A program made the translations under genes and the position numbers. 64,000 nucleotides of DNA, from the NCBI RefSeq assembly GCF_004366795.1, contig NZ_SORF01000003.1, positions 186,001 through 250,000 on the forward strand. Direction: 5' to 3'. Below, one piece after another: positions 16,576 through 24,286 of the stretch. The notes under the pieces are model-generated. The model did not search any database. It worked only from the letters and a program-made list of their open reading frames with translations, and had not been told where the DNA came from. Source of the DNA: Alicyclobacillus sacchari (GTDB lineage Bacteria > Bacillota > Bacilli > Alicyclobacillales > Alicyclobacillaceae). Within the stretch, counting starts at the first letter, position 1. The number at the start of each line of letters is the position of its first letter.

Positions 16576-18111
16576 ATGCCCAATCGCCACCGCCACCCGG
16601 ATCCAACTGAGGCCTTACAGCGCCTTGGTGTCCCTCGCGAAGTCGCAGAACTGTGCCAGCTCCCCGGGGTCGGTCCGAAGATCGCCGCCGATTTGTACCG
16701 CCGCCACAGCATTGCATCGTTGGAGGATCTTGCGACCGCTCTCCATCGTTCACTGCGTCCATTCTTGTCCTATGGCACCAACACGGTCGATCGCTGGCAA
16801 CGCGATCTCCCTGTCCTGCTCGAACGCCGCCACAGCTGGCCGATTGCCCTTGCCGCCCCGCAGGCAGAGGCCATCTGTGCGGAGTTGGCGAACCTCCCCG
16901 GCATCACCGCCGCAGGCGTCGCTGGCAGCGTGCGACGCCTGGCAACCATGAATCGATGCATCGAGGTCGTGGTCGCGTGTGCGGATCGATCCGCCCTTGA
17001 TGTGTGGTGCCAGAAGGCTGGGGCGGTAACGCGCATGCCGGCTGACCATCCTTCGGCTATCGCAACGATCCGCTTCACCACCGGCAGCGGCGCCGATGTT
17101 CTGCCAGTGCTTGTTCATGTCGCCTTGCCGGAGGCTTTCTCGGCGGCTCTGTTGCAAAGCACCGGCGACACGACCCACGTCGAGGTCATGACCAGGCTGT
17201 TGGCACAAGCGTCTTTGACGTGGAGCGAAAGTGGCCTGGTGCACGGCGGAACGAAGACTTTGCCTGTCGCCTCGGAAGCTGAGCTGTACGCCCACGTCGG
17301 GTTGCCGTGGCTGCCGCCTGAGTTGCGGGAAGGCGAAAGTATGCTGCAATCGCCGTCCTTTCTCATTCAGCGAACTGACATCCGCGGCGATCTACATATG
17401 CACAGTACGTGGAGCGACGGCTCGCTGTCCATTGCGGAATTGGCGGAAACCGCCGAGCGCATGGGATACGAATATATCGCCGTGACGGACCACTCGCAGT
17501 CGCTCACCATTGCACACGGCTTGACGCCGGATGATTTGCGGCGCCAGCGCGGCGAGATCGAACAAGTGCGTCGCCGCGCCAAGGTCCATATCTTGCATGG
17601 AAGCGAGGTGGATATTTTATCTGATGGAAGACTCGACTTTCCTGATGAAGTACTTGCCGATCTCGACATCGTGATCGCCTCGATCCACACCGCGTTCACA
17701 CAATCCCGAGAGGCGATGACGCAGCGCATCCTGCGCGCTTTGGCGAATCCACACGTGCACATCTTGGCCCACATGCACGGCCGGCTGATCGGCAAGCGTT
17801 CCGGCTATGCGGTCGATACGGAACAGGTGCTTGCAGCTGCAGCTCGCCATGGCGTGATGGTCGAGTTGAACGCAAATCCGAATCGCCTCGACATCTGGGA
17901 TGAATGGATTCGAAAGGCTCTAGAGCTTCACATCGCCATCCCCATCGACACGGATGCACACGAACCGGGTGAAATGGGCAACATCACATACGGTGTCCGC
18001 ATGGGTATTCGCGGATGGCTGCCCAAGACTCAGGTGCCCAACACGTTGCCCTATGCGGTGTTAAAACAACGACTCGACGCGCGTCGACGGCAGATAGCGG
18101 TCAAACGATAG
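16576..18111 (+). CDS. PolX-like PHP phosphoesterase with a degenerate polymerase domain
   Basis: The order is helix-hairpin-helix (CQLPGVGPKIAADLY, residues 30-45), a polymerase-beta-like part, then a PHP domain from about residue 270. PHP metal motifs are intact: LHMHSTWSDG, VTDHS, HGSEVDI, ASIHTAF, ILAHMHG and DTDAHEPG. In contrast, the palm motif GSxRRxxETVGDID reads GSVRRLATMNRCIE, so the paired catalytic Asp residues are replaced by Cys and Glu. At 511 residues it is shorter than Bacillus PolX (about 570). I infer an exonuclease or phosphoesterase without DNA synthesis. GGAGG precedes ATG 16576; the longer frame to 16420 overlaps the previous gene. Confidence 0.87.
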   Translation: MPNRHRHPDPTEALQRLGVPREVAELCQLPGVGPKIAADLYRRHSIASLEDLATALHRSLRPFLSYGTNTVDRWQRDLPVLLERRHSWPIALAAPQAEAICAELANLPGITAAGVAGSVRRLATMNRCIEVVVACADRSALDVWCQKAGAVTRMPADHPSAIATIRFTTGSGADVLPVLVHVALPEAFSAALLQSTGDTTHVEVMTRLLAQASLTWSESGLVHGGTKTLPVASEAELYAHVGLPWLPPELREGESMLQSPSFLIQRTDIRGDLHMHSTWSDGSLSIAELAETAERMGYEYIAVTDHSQSLTIAHGLTPDDLRRQRGEIEQVRRRAKVHILHGSEVDILSDGRLDFPDEVLADLDIVIASIHTAFTQSREAMTQRILRALANPHVHILAHMHGRLIGKRSGYAVDTEQVLAAAARHGVMVELNANPNRLDIWDEWIRKALELHIAIPIDTDAHEPGEMGNITYGVRMGIRGWLPKTQVPNTLPYAVLKQRLDARRRQIAVKR

Positions 18112-18245
18112 TTGCTGCTCGCCATCAAGGTGTGGCAGATGTCCGAACTTCGCATGATAGCTCCTGACCTGCAGATGGAAAACCTGTAGACTAGCAGTTG
18201 TGAGCCGCCATAAGCGGATAGACAATGAAGCTAGGGGGCTTTGTG

Positions 18246-18527
18246 ATGAAGTTCGTGTACTGGGTGATTGCCGGCATCATCATCATCGGAGGCTGTTGGT
18301 GGTTATTCAACTGGTTGCGGCGATCCGACAAGCCAAGCGATGACTATTTCACTTTACTTGAAAAACTGCAGACTCATCCCGACGACGACGCGCTGCGGCA
18401 ACAGATTTATGCGGTAGGCCGGAAGTTCTACAAAAACCGCATGAGTGGAATTGACGATGCCATTAAGATGGATGTCGAACTGGCCTTGCGCGGGGAACTG
18501 CAAATGCCAGTGGACGACAAGTACTGA
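18246..18527 (+). CDS. Small membrane-anchored protein of unknown function
   Basis: The 93-residue protein has one N-terminal helix (MKFVYWVIAGIIIIGGCWWL) and a charged soluble tail, DDYFTLLEKLQTHPDDDALR, that looks helical and repeat-like (TPR-like spacing, uncertain). AGGGGG eight bases before ATG 18246 favours this start over ATG 18225. It is convergent with the spore coat cluster. I do not recognise the family. Confidence 0.65.
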   Translation: MKFVYWVIAGIIIIGGCWWLFNWLRRSDKPSDDYFTLLEKLQTHPDDDALRQQIYAVGRKFYKNRMSGIDDAIKMDVELALRGELQMPVDDKY

Positions 18528-18533
18528 GCCGCC

Positions 18534-18567
18534 GGCAATGGCCGCCCGCGATGAGACGGCCATTGCC
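18534..18567. terminator. Hairpin between convergent genes
   Basis: GGCAATGGCCG and CGGCCATTGCC form a perfect 11-base-pair stem between the small membrane protein gene and the convergent CotX-like gene. No T-run is present on either side. Confidence 0.55.
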
Positions 18568-18580
18568 ACGCGTCGAAGCA

Positions 18581-19102
18581 TCAGGCGACTTCCAACTTGG
18601 CGACGATGGCCGCCAACACCTGAAGAAGCAACTGCAGCTGAACAGCCAGCTCGGTTGCAACCACCTGAACGCGCACTGCATACGCGTTGTCGACGCGAAT
18701 CACGCGGCGAATCCGCTGTGCTGTGCAGATTCGTGCAAGCAGGTCATCCCTCACCTGCGAAGCCGCGTTTCCATCAGCGACTGATACGCTGAGAACAATC
18801 GCCAAGGCCAATTCGAGAGCCGCCTGCAACGATAGGGCCGCTTGCAAGTCGTGGCTGGCAATCTCGACGTTTTCCGAGTCTTTGACAATGATATCGAGGA
18901 TCGAAGACTCATCGTCGTCGATTTCGAGGATCGCATTCTGTGCAATCTCTGCATTCTCCAACGGCAATTCGGCCTGTGGCAACTCGCACTGTTTCTCGAC
19001 ATCATAATCAAAACCTGATGCCAAAGAGCGTACGGCGGTGTTCCGTGCATTGATCAGCGGCATTCGGTTATGATGTCGGCGACGCCGAACATGCCGATGC
19101 AT
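18581..19102 (-). CDS. CotX/CotV-family spore coat protein, long form
   Basis: The 173-residue protein starts with a basic His/Arg-rich stretch (MHRHVRRRRHHNR), followed by an acidic segment and the CotX domain with its two similar halves: VKDSENVEIASHDLQAALSL and later VAVQLQ-type sequence ending AAIVAKLEVA. B. subtilis CotX and CotV belong to the insoluble crust/outer coat. The ATG at 19102 has AAAGGG six bases upstream; the reading frame runs on to 19432 but overlaps two other genes. It is the last gene of the coat operon. The second CotX half is more diverged than in its neighbour. Confidence 0.82.
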   Translation of the reverse strand: MHRHVRRRRHHNRMPLINARNTAVRSLASGFDYDVEKQCELPQAELPLENAEIAQNAILEIDDDESSILDIIVKDSENVEIASHDLQAALSLQAALELALAIVLSVSVADGNAASQVRDDLLARICTAQRIRRVIRVDNAYAVRVQVVATELAVQLQLLLQVLAAIVAKLEVA

Positions 19103-19113
19103 GTTTTTCCCTT

Positions 19114-19350
19114 TCACCTCACGATACCTCCTTCTGGACCGCTTGCGCTGCCTTTCGCGAGGGTTTGCTTCTGAAAAGCCCAAACGAGCCGTCTCGTTGG
19201 CTTCGTTTCGCGTGCCGCGGCGGACGCCTCGGCATCCAGTTCCTCCGCACGGGCCTCGCCCATTCCCATGCGCGCCATGGCGTCGTGGTACGCCTGATCC
19301 AGCACAGCGCGGACGCGCTCGAGCCTTTGGTTCGGTTCCGCCTCGTGCAT
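19114..19350 (-). CDS. Small charged protein within the spore coat operon
   Basis: The 78-residue product, starting MHEAEPNQRLERVRAVLDQA, is Ala/Glu/Arg-rich and predicted helical, ending with KGSASGPEGGIVR. GGAGGGG stands five bases before ATG 19350, and its stop is directly followed by the ribosome site of the downstream CotX-like gene, so it is translated in the same operon. It has no CotX domain and I recognise no family. A coat-assembly role is inferred from position only. Confidence 0.7.
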   Translation of the reverse strand: MHEAEPNQRLERVRAVLDQAYHDAMARMGMGEARAEELDAEASAAARETKPTRRLVWAFQKQTLAKGSASGPEGGIVR

Positions 19351-19367
19351 ACGTTCCCCTCCAACCA

Positions 19368-19805
19368 TCACAGGATCTCGAGCTTTGCAATGATGGCCAA
19401 CAGCACCTGCAACAGCACTTGGATGTTGACACTTGCTTCAGTTGCTGTCGCCGTGACGGTCACATTGCGGGAATTTTCAATGACGGTCCGCTGCTTGATG
19501 CTCTGACGCGTGCGAATCCGTTCAATCAACTCCTGCGCAACATTGTTGGCTTCATTCCCATCGGCGATCGCAATGCTCAACACGAGCGCAATGGCCAGTT
19601 GAATAGCGACCTGGAGATTAACGGCGGCCTGCGTGTCCACGGTGGTGACGGTGATTTCGCACGAATCCTTAATCAGAATGTGCTCATCGTTGACTTGCTC
19701 CGTGCGCGCTGATTCCGTAGCTGCTTGTGAGACACCGCCAAGAGCTGTGGCACACGGGTGTGCCTGTTGTGGGTCAAGTGCAGACCATGTTGTGTTGGCT
19801 GCCAA
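19368..19805 (-). CDS. cotX: CotX-family spore coat protein
   Basis: The 145-residue protein carries two CotX-type halves: ILIKDSCEITVTTVDTQAAV with LQVAIQLAIALVLSIAIAD, and TVIENSRNVTVTATATEASV with IQVLLQVLLAIIAKLEIL at the end. Spacing and wording match Bacillus CotX closely. Such proteins polymerise in the outermost coat or crust. The start is TTG 19805 behind AAGGAG. It follows the CotW-like gene and precedes a 78-residue protein and a second CotX-like protein, an arrangement like the cotVWX cluster of B. subtilis. Confidence 0.9.
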   Translation of the reverse strand: MAANTTWSALDPQQAHPCATALGGVSQAATESARTEQVNDEHILIKDSCEITVTTVDTQAAVNLQVAIQLAIALVLSIAIADGNEANNVAQELIERIRTRQSIKQRTVIENSRNVTVTATATEASVNIQVLLQVLLAIIAKLEIL

Positions 19806-19829
19806 TTTTCCTCACTCCTTCTGTGGAAT

Positions 19830-19863
19830 TACCACACTGTATGGAGTCTCCTGGCGTGTGGTA
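19830..19863. promoter_or_regulatory. Inverted repeat overlapping a possible sigma-K promoter before cotX
   Basis: TACCACAC and GTGTGGTA form a perfect 8-base inverted repeat around an inner GGAG/CTCC pair. On the minus strand TACC, 16 bases, then CATACAGT resembles a sigma-K promoter (AC, 16 bases, CATAnnnT), which would suit late mother-cell coat expression. It may instead be a hairpin separating the CotW-like and cotX messages. Confidence 0.35.
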
Positions 19864-19910
19864 AAGGACAGGTTTCCTAGGACAGACTCGCCAAAATTCC
19901 ATGCAGCCGA

Positions 19911-20132
19911 TCACTTCTTCCGCTTTGCCTCTGCCTTCTCATTTGGCACTGGCTTCTGCGTTTGTAAGAAGTTTTCGACCTGTGCCTGCAGTGTGTTAAT
20001 GAGGTCGCGCAGCTTTTCCCGCTCTTCGGCTGAGATGGGCTTGCGCTTTTCTTTCGAGATGTTGTGCTTGCGAAACACGTCCTCAATGAGTAGATCGGTC
20101 AGGTTTTTTGTCACATCGTCCATGTCATTCAT
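19911..20132 (-). CDS. cotW: CotW-like spore coat protein
   Basis: The 73-residue protein includes LLIEDVFRKHNISKEKRKPI and EEREKLRDLINTLQAQVENF, and ends with a Lys-rich tail. This matches the CotW pattern ([20 protein letters not shown] in B. subtilis). CotW works with CotX and CotV in the insoluble coat. AAGGAGG precedes the ATG, and a 42-codon frame ends in an ATGA overlap with it. Next to two CotX genes the assignment is good. Confidence 0.82.
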   Translation of the reverse strand: MNDMDDVTKNLTDLLIEDVFRKHNISKEKRKPISAEEREKLRDLINTLQAQVENFLQTQKPVPNEKAEAKRKK

Positions 20133-20257
20133 GAGAGTTCCTCCTTGGACTTGGATGTCGAGCTACAGTATGCAACCGCATCCATCCTGTCCACGACGAC
20201 CGTCCCATCGGCCAAGTAAAATGGTTGGTCGTGAACCTGCCAAGACGAGATGTCCAT
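20129..20257 (-). CDS. Possible 42-residue protein coupled to the CotW-like gene
   Basis: The frame starts MDISSWQVHDQPFYLADGTV and ends SKSKEELS, its stop overlapping the CotW-like start as ATGA. The overlap and sensible composition suggest a translated leader or first coat-operon gene. The ATG has no clear ribosome site and stands just after the kinase terminator, so it could also be chance. No family is recognised. Confidence 0.4.
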   Translation of the reverse strand: MDISSWQVHDQPFYLADGTVVVDRMDAVAYCSSTSKSKEELS

Positions 20258-20262
20258 TGTAA

Positions 20263-20292
20263 ACATAAAAATGCGGTCCCTGACGGAACCGC
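20263..20292 (-). terminator. Rho-independent terminator of the histidine kinase gene
   Basis: On the minus strand GCGGTTCC, a GTCA loop and GGGACCGC fold into a stem followed by ATTTTTATG, directly after the kinase stop codon. It separates kinase transcription from the coat genes. Confidence 0.85.
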
Positions 20293-20308
20293 ACGTAACG
20301 CATTTGAC

Positions 20309-21298
20309 TCATCTCGAAACCAAGGTTGAAACGGGCAGTCGAATCACCACGGTCGTCCCCTTGCCAGGCTTGCTCACAATCTCGAGCGATCCCTTGTGAT
20401 CCTCAAGAATGCGCCGACAAATGAGAATCCCGAGCCCATTGCCGTTCACCTTCGTCGAATAAAATGGACTACCAATCCGTTCCAATTGCTCCGGTGTCAT
20501 GCCCGGGCCTTCATCGGTAAATTTGACGACCACCTGACCGTCGTGCTGAAACGCACGCACAAATAGGCGCCCACCCTGTTGCATCGCTTCAATCGCATTT
20601 TTCATGACGTTGATAAAGACACGTTTGATTTGGTTGGCGTCCCCGGTCGTCCACAACGAAGCATCGGCAATCTGACGGATGATCTCGACGCCATGCATGT
20701 TCGCCTGCGCATGCAACAAGGCAATGGACTCCTCCAATCCTTTGCGGACGTCCAGTTGACCGTGTGTGATGGGCTGTGGTTTCCCAAACAACAGCATTTC
20801 CCCGACGACGGATTGAATAGACTGCAATTCGGATTCCATAATTTCGCAATAACGCACACGATCCTCGGGTGCCGCCTGTGGCATCAACTTGGTGAAGCCA
20901 ATGAGCGCCGTCAACGGATTGCGGATTTCGTGTGCGACACTCGCGGCCAATTGCCCTAATGCGGATAGTTTCTCCGAGTCATATAGCAACTGTTGTGCTT
21001 TCGCAAGTTGCGCCTCTGCACGTTTGCGATCGGTGACGTCGAGGTGAGCCGAAATGATGGCCTTCTGTCCGCGGTAACGTATACTACGCGCGATCAGTTC
21101 CGTCACAATCTCACGCCCGTCAATGGTGCACATACGCCGTTCAAGCAACGGGCTGCTGGCTTCCCCGGTCCGCATAATTCGATCGATCTCGCATCGGATA
21201 TCTTCGACGTCATCTGGATGAACGACATCCCAAATGGACTTACCCAAGATTTGATCTTCGGAGAACGCGCCGATCATCCGCACCGCTTCGCGATTCAC
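20309..21298 (-). CDS. Sporulation-type sensor histidine kinase (PAS, HisKA, HATPase), N-terminus split off by a stop codon
   Basis: From GTG 21298 the product is 329 residues: the rest of a PAS domain, the His box AASVAHEIRNPLTALIGF, the N box NVMKNAIEAM, and G boxes DEGPGM and NGLGI. This resembles Bacillus KinA/KinE-type kinases that phosphorylate Spo0F. However, the same frame continues upstream without ATG, GTG or TTG: YRTFLDNAPFPIFVHADG (the PAS start), then a helix FLGLLTIGSVCAYNLA, then TGA at 21446-21448, then another membrane helix from GTG 21586. The gene therefore looks like a two-helix membrane kinase interrupted by one stop. GTG 21298 would begin within the PAS fold and has no good ribosome site. 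Confidence 0.85.
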   Translation of the reverse strand: MNREAVRMIGAFSEDQILGKSIWDVVHPDDVEDIRCEIDRIMRTGEASSPLLERRMCTIDGREIVTELIARSIRYRGQKAIISAHLDVTDRKRAEAQLAKAQQLLYDSEKLSALGQLAASVAHEIRNPLTALIGFTKLMPQAAPEDRVRYCEIMESELQSIQSVVGEMLLFGKPQPITHGQLDVRKGLEESIALLHAQANMHGVEIIRQIADASLWTTGDANQIKRVFINVMKNAIEAMQQGGRLFVRAFQHDGQVVVKFTDEGPGMTPEQLERIGSPFYSTKVNGNGLGILICRRILEDHKGSLEIVSKPGKGTTVVIRLPVSTLVSR

Positions 21299-21445
21299 AT
21301 ATACCCAATGACCGTCGGCATGAACGAATATGGGAAACGGCGCATTGTCCAGGAATGTTCGATACTCCCATTCAAGTCGAAGTGCTTGACGTGCTAGATT
21401 GTACGCACAGACGGAACCTATTGTAAGAAGACCGAGAAACCGAAC

Positions 21446-21586
21446 TCAAACCGCATAGCCTGGCAGTTGCCTGCCGTAGATGCTATATAGAATACCGTTC
21501 GCTCCAAAATGCCACACGAGTGCGGCAACGACAAAATACACTATGTACACCGCTGGCACCCTGCGATCTACCTGTGACCGTTTCAC
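21446..21586 (-). CDS. N-terminal membrane segment of the interrupted kinase, or a 46-residue microprotein
   Basis: GTG 21586 overlaps the panE stop as GTGA, a normal coupled start. The 46 residues contain one helix (PAVYIVYFVVAALVWHFG) and end GRQLPGYAV before TGA. The frame is the same as the downstream kinase (GTG 21586 lies exactly 96 codons before GTG 21298), and the next in-frame residues form a second helix. I read it as the kinase N-terminus cut by one nonsense codon; an independent small protein is the alternative. Confidence 0.6.
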   Translation of the reverse strand: MKRSQVDRRVPAVYIVYFVVAALVWHFGANGILYSIYGRQLPGYAV

Positions 21587-22500
21587 GGAGACGCTGGCGT
21601 GATCGCCCGAATCGCGCGATACAAAACCTCGTTGACCGGTGTAGGTACGCCTAACTGGCGCCCAATCTGAAGTACTCGTCCAGACAGTTGTTCGACTTCA
21701 GTCGGCCTCCCGGCCTCGACATCCTGCAACATCGATGTTTTCCCAGTTGGTGCCATAGCGTATAACACATCATCAAAACGATCAATATCGTCTTCGCTCA
21801 GTTCAATACCAAGTTGCCTGGCGATGGCAATGACTTCGCGCATGGCCATCGCCATCACGGTATGCGCGTCTGTCGATTGCTGAAAAACGCCATAGGGCGC
21901 GCGCAGGATGGCCGATGTTTGATTGATTCCGACGTTGATCATAAATTTCCACCACATCGTGCGTAAAATGTCGGCGGGGACCTCATAGCCAATACCCGCA
22001 CGTTCAAAGAGCTCACGCACGCGCTCCACAATGTCCGGTTGCTGACCTGAGGCGTCCCCAAAGCTGATATACCCAAGGCTGCTAAACGTCACATCTGAGC
22101 CACTGCGAACAGCGTCAATGGCAATACAAACCGCATGCAAGATTGGATTGTTCGGGTAAACATCCCGTATGTCATCTTCACTTGCAATACCGTTTAATAG
22201 AGAGATAAAAATGGTATTGGGACCAACGTGCCTGCGTATGTCTTTCAGCGCCTGAGCCAGACCATCGTATTTAACCGCAATCAGGACAAGATCAGCTGGC
22301 TCCACATCTTCATCCGGCAATACGTAAGAAAACGCGATGTCCTGGCCATTGACGACAACAGGCCTTTCGCGGTATCGATCTTTGCGTGTTCGATCAACGA
22401 CCACACTCAACTCTGTCTCCGTAGCCATGAGCAGCCGACTGCCATAAGCAGCCCCAACCGCCCCAAGTCCAATTAGTGAAACGCGACGAATGCGCTCCAT
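21583..22500 (-). CDS. panE: 2-dehydropantoate 2-reductase (ketopantoate reductase) family
   Basis: The 305-residue protein has the Rossmann motif VSLIGLGAVGAAYGSRLL, the ketopantoate segment LIAVKYDGLAQAL with its lysine, LLNGIASED, and the C-terminal domain MWWKFMINVGINQ. PanE reduces ketopantoate to pantoate with NADPH for coenzyme A synthesis; paralogues reduce other 2-keto acids. ATG 22500 follows AAAGGTGA; the frame extending to 22635 runs into the opposite promoter region. Its stop overlaps the start of the kinase N-terminal segment. Confidence 0.88.
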   Translation of the reverse strand: MERIRRVSLIGLGAVGAAYGSRLLMATETELSVVVDRTRKDRYRERPVVVNGQDIAFSYVLPDEDVEPADLVLIAVKYDGLAQALKDIRRHVGPNTIFISLLNGIASEDDIRDVYPNNPILHAVCIAIDAVRSGSDVTFSSLGYISFGDASGQQPDIVERVRELFERAGIGYEVPADILRTMWWKFMINVGINQTSAILRAPYGVFQQSTDAHTVMAMAMREVIAIARQLGIELSEDDIDRFDDVLYAMAPTGKTSMLQDVEAGRPTEVEQLSGRVLQIGRQLGVPTPVNEVLYRAIRAITPASP

Positions 22501-22629
22501 TCTCAACTCACCTTTCTCCACTTCTAGCATACGACACGGTGCAAGCCCAAACATGTACAGATTAGGTTGGGTGCATCCTGCAACCGCATGTTTTTCGGCA
22601 TGCTGTGTCAGGATAATGTACGTAGGCAA

Positions 22630-22659
22630 TTGCATAAAACCGAAGGTTGTATTTATAAT
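22630..22659 (+). promoter_or_regulatory. Sigma-A-type promoter of the amino acid ABC operon
   Basis: TTGCAT and TATAAT are 18 bases apart, 31 bases before the GTG start of the binding protein gene. The position fits well. Confidence 0.6.
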
Positions 22660-22690
22660 TTTTCAGACCAGAACTTATAGGGGTGAAAAT

Positions 22691-23575
22691 GTGAAAAAAT
22701 CAGTCATTTCTTTAACGAGTGCTGCTGCCCTCGTCTGCGCGCTTGTTACAGGCTGTGGTACGGCCAATTCGTCCAACAATACGGTCAGTTCCACAAATAC
22801 GGTTTCCAATACCGCAAATACCGGTGCTGCTTCGGTTTCAGGCACAAAAACAACCGCGCTCGGTCTCAATGCTGTCGTCGACCCAAACGCGATGCCAAAG
22901 CCTGGTCAGGTCGTGATTGCCGTTGACGATACATACCCGCCGATGGAGTACACCGACCCAAGCAACCCGAACAAGCTGATTGGTTTCGATATCGATCTCG
23001 GTGACGCCTTGGCCAAGTACCTGCACGAAAAAGTCGTATGGAAACCTACGTCCTTTGACGGTATCGTCGAAGGCCTCAAGGCAGGTAAATACGACATGGT
23101 CATCTCAACCCTCAACGACACGCCGCAACGTGAGAAACAAATCGACTTTGTCGACTATATGAGCTTTGGCCAAGTGATTGTCGTGAAAAAGGGGCACGCA
23201 GGCAACATCAAGACGATTGCTGATTTGAAGGGCAAGCAGGTTGGCGTCGAAATTGGTACCACCAGTCAGGATGCTCTACAAAAAGAAGGCGGCATCGACG
23301 TCAAGGAGTACAACACGTTCCCGGATGCATTCCAGGATCTGGCCGACGGGCGATTGGCGGCATGTGTCGTCGATGAAGTTGTCGGCCGCTACTACGTGAA
23401 TCTTCAGCCGAACAACTATCAAATTGCGGGCAAACCGTTCCTCTCTGAACCTGTTGGCATTGGGATCAACAAAAAGAACGTCAGCCTGGATGCAAAGGTC
23501 AAAAAGGCCATCGCGCAAATGAAGAAGGACGGGACGTACCAAAAAATCTACACATACTGGTTTGGCGCCCAATAA
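22691..23575 (+). CDS. Polar amino acid ABC transporter, substrate-binding lipoprotein
   Basis: The 294-residue protein begins with a lipoprotein signal (SAAALVCALVTGC) and a Ser/Thr/Asn-rich linker. It continues as a family 3 solute-binding protein: IAVDDTYPPMEYTD, GFDIDLGDALAK, WKPTSFDGIVEGLKAGKYDM and GVEIGTTSQDAL. These bind polar amino acids such as glutamine, arginine or cystine; the exact ligand is not readable. The start is GTG 22691 after AGGGGTG. It is the first gene of a binding protein-permease-ATPase operon. Confidence 0.92.
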   Translation: MKKSVISLTSAAALVCALVTGCGTANSSNNTVSSTNTVSNTANTGAASVSGTKTTALGLNAVVDPNAMPKPGQVVIAVDDTYPPMEYTDPSNPNKLIGFDIDLGDALAKYLHEKVVWKPTSFDGIVEGLKAGKYDMVISTLNDTPQREKQIDFVDYMSFGQVIVVKKGHAGNIKTIADLKGKQVGVEIGTTSQDALQKEGGIDVKEYNTFPDAFQDLADGRLAACVVDEVVGRYYVNLQPNNYQIAGKPFLSEPVGIGINKKNVSLDAKVKKAIAQMKKDGTYQKIYTYWFGAQ

Positions 23576-23587
23576 TGCCGCTCGATT

Positions 23588-23609
23588 CGCCCGCGCTCTG
23601 GCGCGGGCG
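23588..23609 (+). terminator. Intercistronic hairpin after the binding protein gene
   Basis: CGCCCGCGC, loop TCTG, GCGCGGGCG: a 9-base-pair GC-rich stem with a tetraloop between binding protein and permease genes, with no T-run. Such hairpins usually protect the binding protein message and reduce downstream expression. Confidence 0.6.
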
Positions 23610-23632
23610 AGCGTTTGCTGAAGGAGTGTAGT

Positions 23633-24286
23633 ATGAACTTCTTTCAATTTTTATCGAAATACGCAGGAACATTCGCCCAGGGTGCTCTTGTCACGGTCGA
23701 GCTGACCCTCTGTGGCCTGATCATCGGTCTGATTCTCGGCGTCCTCGTTTCGTTGATGAATTTGTCGCACATCTGGCCGTTTCGTTGGTTTGCGCGTTTA
23801 TACACCTGGGTTGTTCGCGGTACGCCGCTATTGGTGCAATTGTTCATCGTATACTACGGCCTGCCACAGGTCGGCCTCCAATTGACGCCATTCCTTTCGG
23901 CCATCATCGCTCTGGGATTGAATTCTGCCGGCTACGTGGCGGAAATTATCCGAGCTGGCATCCAGTCCATCGATCCCGGGCAAATGGAGGCTGCCGAATC
24001 GCTCGGCATGCGTTATGGTCAAGCCATGCGGCGCATTATCTTTCCACAAGCTTATCGCCGCTTGCTTCCTCCCATTGTCAATGAATTCGTGGCGCTGCTG
24101 AAAGATTCGTCACTCGTATCGACCATTTCGATGACTGAGTTGATGCGCATCGGCCAAACGGTGAGCTCCTCCACCTTTATGCCCATGCAAAGTTATATCA
24201 CAGCCGCCCTATTCTACTTGGCCATGACCAGTATCATCGTCTTCTTCTCAGGAAAACTCGAACGCTGGCTGGAGGTGCGTGGGTAA
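23633..24286 (+). CDS. Polar amino acid ABC transporter permease
   Basis: The 217-residue His/Glu/Gln/Arg-type permease has five hydrophobic helices, the segment [18 protein letters not shown] typical of the family, and the ATPase-contact EAA loop [27 protein letters not shown] precedes ATG 23633. The stop TAA shares one base with the ATPase start. Confidence 0.93.
   Translation: MNFFQFLSKYAGTFAQGALVTVELTLCGLIIGLILGVLVSLMNLSHIWPFRWFARLYTWVVRGTPLLVQLFIVYYGLPQVGLQLTPFLSAIIALGLNSAGYVAEIIRAGIQSIDPGQMEAAESLGMRYGQAMRRIIFPQAYRRLLPPIVNEFVALLKDSSLVSTISMTELMRIGQTVSSSTFMPMQSYITAALFYLAMTSIIVFFSGKLERWLEVRG

Noticed and set aside
21446-21448. TGA as a selenocysteine codon
   Set aside because: Histidine kinases have no selenoprotein form at this position and I see no bSECIS-like hairpin directly downstream; a nonsense change or read-through is more likely.
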